Positions 48,446-50,025 of a stretch of DNA of 50,025 nt are shown here, one piece after another. The stretch comes from Mycobacterium sp. (lineage in GTDB: Bacteria > Actinomycetota > Actinomycetes > Mycobacteriales > Mycobacteriaceae), in assembly GCA_022841565.1 (NCBI GenBank), contig JALHRH010000005.1:1-50025 (forward strand), in the 5' to 3' direction. The notes under the pieces are model-generated. The model made no database searches and was not told where the DNA came from. It saw only the letters and a list, made by a program, of their open reading frames with translations. How positions within the stretch are numbered: the first letter of the stretch is position 1; each line of letters opens with the position of its first letter. The position numbers were made by a program, and so were the translations under genes.

Positions 48446-49081
48446 TTACCCCGCGACGCGGGGCGGGTTGGTGGGCCTGGCGGGCGTGCGGTAGCACGTC
48501 CACACCAGCTTGCCGGACGAGTTGCGCTTGCGGATGATCAGGGTACCGCGTGGGCACCGTGGCGCGCAACCCCAGTCGTCCAGCAGCCGCAGGCTGCTGG
48601 TGCTCTTGCGCAGCTTCACGCAGTTGGGCGCTGGCCGCGTGGGGTTGCGGGGGGTGATGGGCGGCGCGGTGGGCACCGAGGGCTGCGGGGTGGCCGGTGG
48701 CTCGGGTGCCGTGGGCGGCACCAGCTCGGGCGGGGGAGCGGGCACCCCGCACGTCACGGTGTACGGGCCGACCACGCGCGACTGCGGCACGCCGCCCTCG
48801 ACCCACGCGATGGTGGCCGTGATGTCGTACCGGGCCTCGGGCCGGGTGGAGAGGCCGAGCGTCACGGTGTCACCGTGCGGCCCGCGCTGCGAGGTGAACA
48901 CGGCGGTGTTCACCACCTGCTGATCCACGTACACGTTCTGCGTGATGGTGAGGCCAGGGGGGAAGTTGGAGTACCGCACCGTGACACTGTTGCAGTTGGC
49001 CACGGCGTCCGTGGTGTGGGCTGCGGCCGTGACGGGTGCCACCAGGGTTGCGGCCGCCAGCAGGATGGTCAGTCCACGCAC
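48446..49081 (-). CDS. Predicted secreted protein with Ig-like and Pro-rich regions
   Basis: 211 residues from GTG 49081. MRGLTILLAAATLVAPVTAAA is a Sec signal peptide with a likely cleavage after AAA. Residues 25-110 form a beta domain (VTVRYSNFPPGLTITQ, RVVGPYTVTCG) like small secreted Ig folds. A Pro/Thr linker (115-160) follows, then a short basic Cys-containing end (WGCAPRCPRGTLIIRKR). It would be exported across the membrane, perhaps into the wall. Overlaps the upstream gene by 13 bp. Confidence 0.75.
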   Translation of the reverse strand: MRGLTILLAAATLVAPVTAAAHTTDAVANCNSVTVRYSNFPPGLTITQNVYVDQQVVNTAVFTSQRGPHGDTVTLGLSTRPEARYDITATIAWVEGGVPQSRVVGPYTVTCGVPAPPPELVPPTAPEPPATPQPSVPTAPPITPRNPTRPAPNCVKLRKSTSSLRLLDDWGCAPRCPRGTLIIRKRNSSGKLVWTCYRTPARPTNPPRVAG

Positions 49082-49419
49082 GTGCACACCGTGCCGCTGT
49101 AGCAGGCGAACTCGCGGGTGGTGGTGGTGACGGTGGTGGTCTTGACGCGCAGGTCGGACAGCGCGTTGAGCACGGCGGGGATCTCGCGGGTCGACACCTC
49201 CTGCTTGTCGCCGGACAGCCCGTCCACGAACCTGTCGTACGAGTTGCGGACGGTCCAGTCCTGGAGGTACTGGCCCAGCTGCGCCCCGCTCATGCCCTTG
49301 ACCTGCACGTACCACACGCCCGTGGGGTAGTCGGGGGCGGTGATGACGATGTCGGCCGCCTCGCCGCGTGTGTTCGGGTCGTACACGTACCCGGAGGTCA
49401 TGTTGACGGTGGTGCTCAT
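49069..49419 (-). CDS. Hypothetical protein
   Basis: 116 residues, AAGGAGCACGC before ATG. Contains ADIVITAPDYPTGVWYVQVKG and QYLQDWTVRNSYDRFVDGL, a mixed alpha/beta domain, and ends in Cys-rich CYSGTVCTCVD. An upstream in-frame ATG lacks a ribosome site. Unknown function. Confidence 0.68.
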   Translation of the reverse strand: MSTTVNMTSGYVYDPNTRGEAADIVITAPDYPTGVWYVQVKGMSGAQLGQYLQDWTVRNSYDRFVDGLSGDKQEVSTREIPAVLNALSDLRVKTTTVTTTTREFACYSGTVCTCVD

Positions 49420-49477
49420 GCGTGCTCCTTGTTGTTTGCGTTTGCGCGTGCGGCACGCCATCCGTGGCGTGACCGTG

Positions 49478-49768
49478 CTACCGCTCGCTGTCCCGGTTCT
49501 CGGGCTCGGACTCGCGGGTCGCGGCCACGTGGGCGCGCGACAGCCGCGCGATGGTGCCGGTGGCGGCCGGGGTGAACCGGCGCTCGCCGTCGCGGTTGCG
49601 CACGGTGAACCCGTGCGTGTCGGCGGTCACGGTGACACCGTTGGACAGTCTCACCGTGGCGAGCCCGCCGGGCATGGCCCGCGCGATGTCCAGCAGCGTG
49701 CTGGCGCGCGCCTTGTCGGCGTCGATGCGCGTCTGGTGGTCCCCCGCGTACAGTGTGGCGGCGAGCAT
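49478..49768 (-). CDS. Hypothetical protein
   Basis: 96 residues, GAAGGGACGAACC before ATG. Beta strands (ATVRLSNGVTVTADTHGFTV) followed by a basic Arg-rich stretch. The frame stays open upstream into the junction gene region, but no other start has a ribosome site. Unknown function. Confidence 0.66.
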   Translation of the reverse strand: MLAATLYAGDHQTRIDADKARASTLLDIARAMPGGLATVRLSNGVTVTADTHGFTVRNRDGERRFTPAATGTIARLSRAHVAATRESEPENRDSER

Positions 49769-49795
49769 GGTTCGTCCCTTCGGTTGGGTTGCGTG

Positions 49796-49833
49796 AGAGG
49801 GTTGGCCCTCTAGTCCGCCCCGCTCGCGCGGGG
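49796..49833. other. Two small hairpins in the 49769-49845 gap
   Basis: AGAGGG/CCCTCT (49796-49801, 49806-49811) and CCCCGC/GCGGGG (49818-49823, 49828-49833) with 4-base loops lie between the junction gene and the next gene on the minus strand. Neither has a T-tract. They may slow transcription or stabilise RNA. Confidence 0.4.
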
Positions 49834-49845
49834 TCGGGTACAGGG

Positions 49846-50025
49846 TCAGGCCCGCCCGTAGGCGTTGCGAATCCACGGGCTCACCTGTTGGCCGGGGTCC
49901 GGCCTGCGCAGGTTGGCCCGGTCGATGTCCTCTGGCGTGTGCCCGGCCCACGGCCGTGCGGCCCGCTTTGCGTGCATGCGCGACCCCGACCGGGGTCGCG
50001 GCCGTGCTCCGGTGTCGGCCGCAGT
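49846..50025 (-). CDS. Hypothetical protein crossing the contig junction (C-terminal part)
   Basis: This is the same gene as the frame at 1-353, seen in the right-hand repeat copy. It reads open from the window end to TGA at 49846-49848 and ends WIRNAYGRA. The segment 49865-50025 duplicates 1-161. In this copy residue 83 is Ser instead of Ala. Joined across the ends the gene has about 123 residues. Confidence 0.75.
   Translation of the reverse strand, partial: TAADTGARPRPRSGSRMHAKRAARPWAGHTPEDIDRANLRRPDPGQQVSPWIRNAYGRA
49865..50025. repeat. Right copy of the 161-bp terminal direct repeat
   Basis: Matches bases 1-161 except A at 49983 (C at 119). Indicates a circular, circularly permuted or terminally redundant molecule. 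Confidence 0.95.

Noticed and set aside
1..50025. Lysogeny module (integrase, repressor, excisionase) or single-subunit RNA polymerase
   Set aside because: I looked for tyrosine/serine recombinase motifs, repressor pairs and T7-type polymerase motifs and saw none.

Overview
The window is an essentially complete genome of a lytic, podovirus-like phage of a high-GC (probably actinobacterial) host. Evidence for this: codons almost always end in G or C, many starts are GTG or TTG, and -35/-10 promoters sit directly against start codons, as at leaderless actinobacterial genes. The virion genes follow a T7/P22-like podovirus order: terminase, a roughly 650-residue portal, scaffold, capsid, tubular tail proteins, then large internal virion proteins. 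I saw no integrase, no repressor and no phage RNA polymerase. The last 161 bases repeat the first 161 with one mismatch, so the contig is circular or terminally redundant. One gene runs across the junction.

Layout. Two arms diverge from a roughly 1 kb control region (701-1714) packed with palindromes, and converge at a hairpin near 27,650. The rightward arm (1,751-27,689) carries virion genes: tail spike and other tail-type proteins, HNH endonuclease, terminase, portal, scaffold, major capsid protein, connector and nozzle, internal virion proteins, a two-domain peptidoglycan hydrolase and small membrane peptides. An initiator-type tRNA-Met lies inside this arm. The leftward arm runs from 700 through the contig junction, then from 50,025 down to 27,645. 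Its first part (about 42-50 kb) is a tightly overlapping run of small unknown genes, including one lipoprotein and two secreted proteins. Next come a second beta-helix tail-spike-like protein, a TOPRIM primase-helicase, an SNF2-type helicase, family A DNA polymerase, a RuvC-like resolvase, a small HNH protein and a class II ribonucleotide reductase. The arm ends with amidase endolysin, holin, two tRNAs and a small zinc protein.

How it fits together. The replication genes make and process DNA with nucleotides from the phage reductase, host RNA polymerase presumably transcribes both arms, and the rightward arm builds and packages the virion. At least four promoters place the -10 box 7-11 bases before a start codon, which predicts near-leaderless mRNAs. 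The phage also encodes its own initiator tRNA.

Most unusual elements: (1) a 78-nt RNA at 43,038-43,115 (minus) with both tmRNA ends, including the G3-U70 alanine signal, but only a short hairpin where the pseudoknots and tag frame should be; (2) a roughly 90-bp element present twice (1,641 and 38,421) whose 16-bp hairpin keeps pairing through a compensatory change; (3) an array of palindromes with two copies of a 13-bp operator-like site between the divergent arms.
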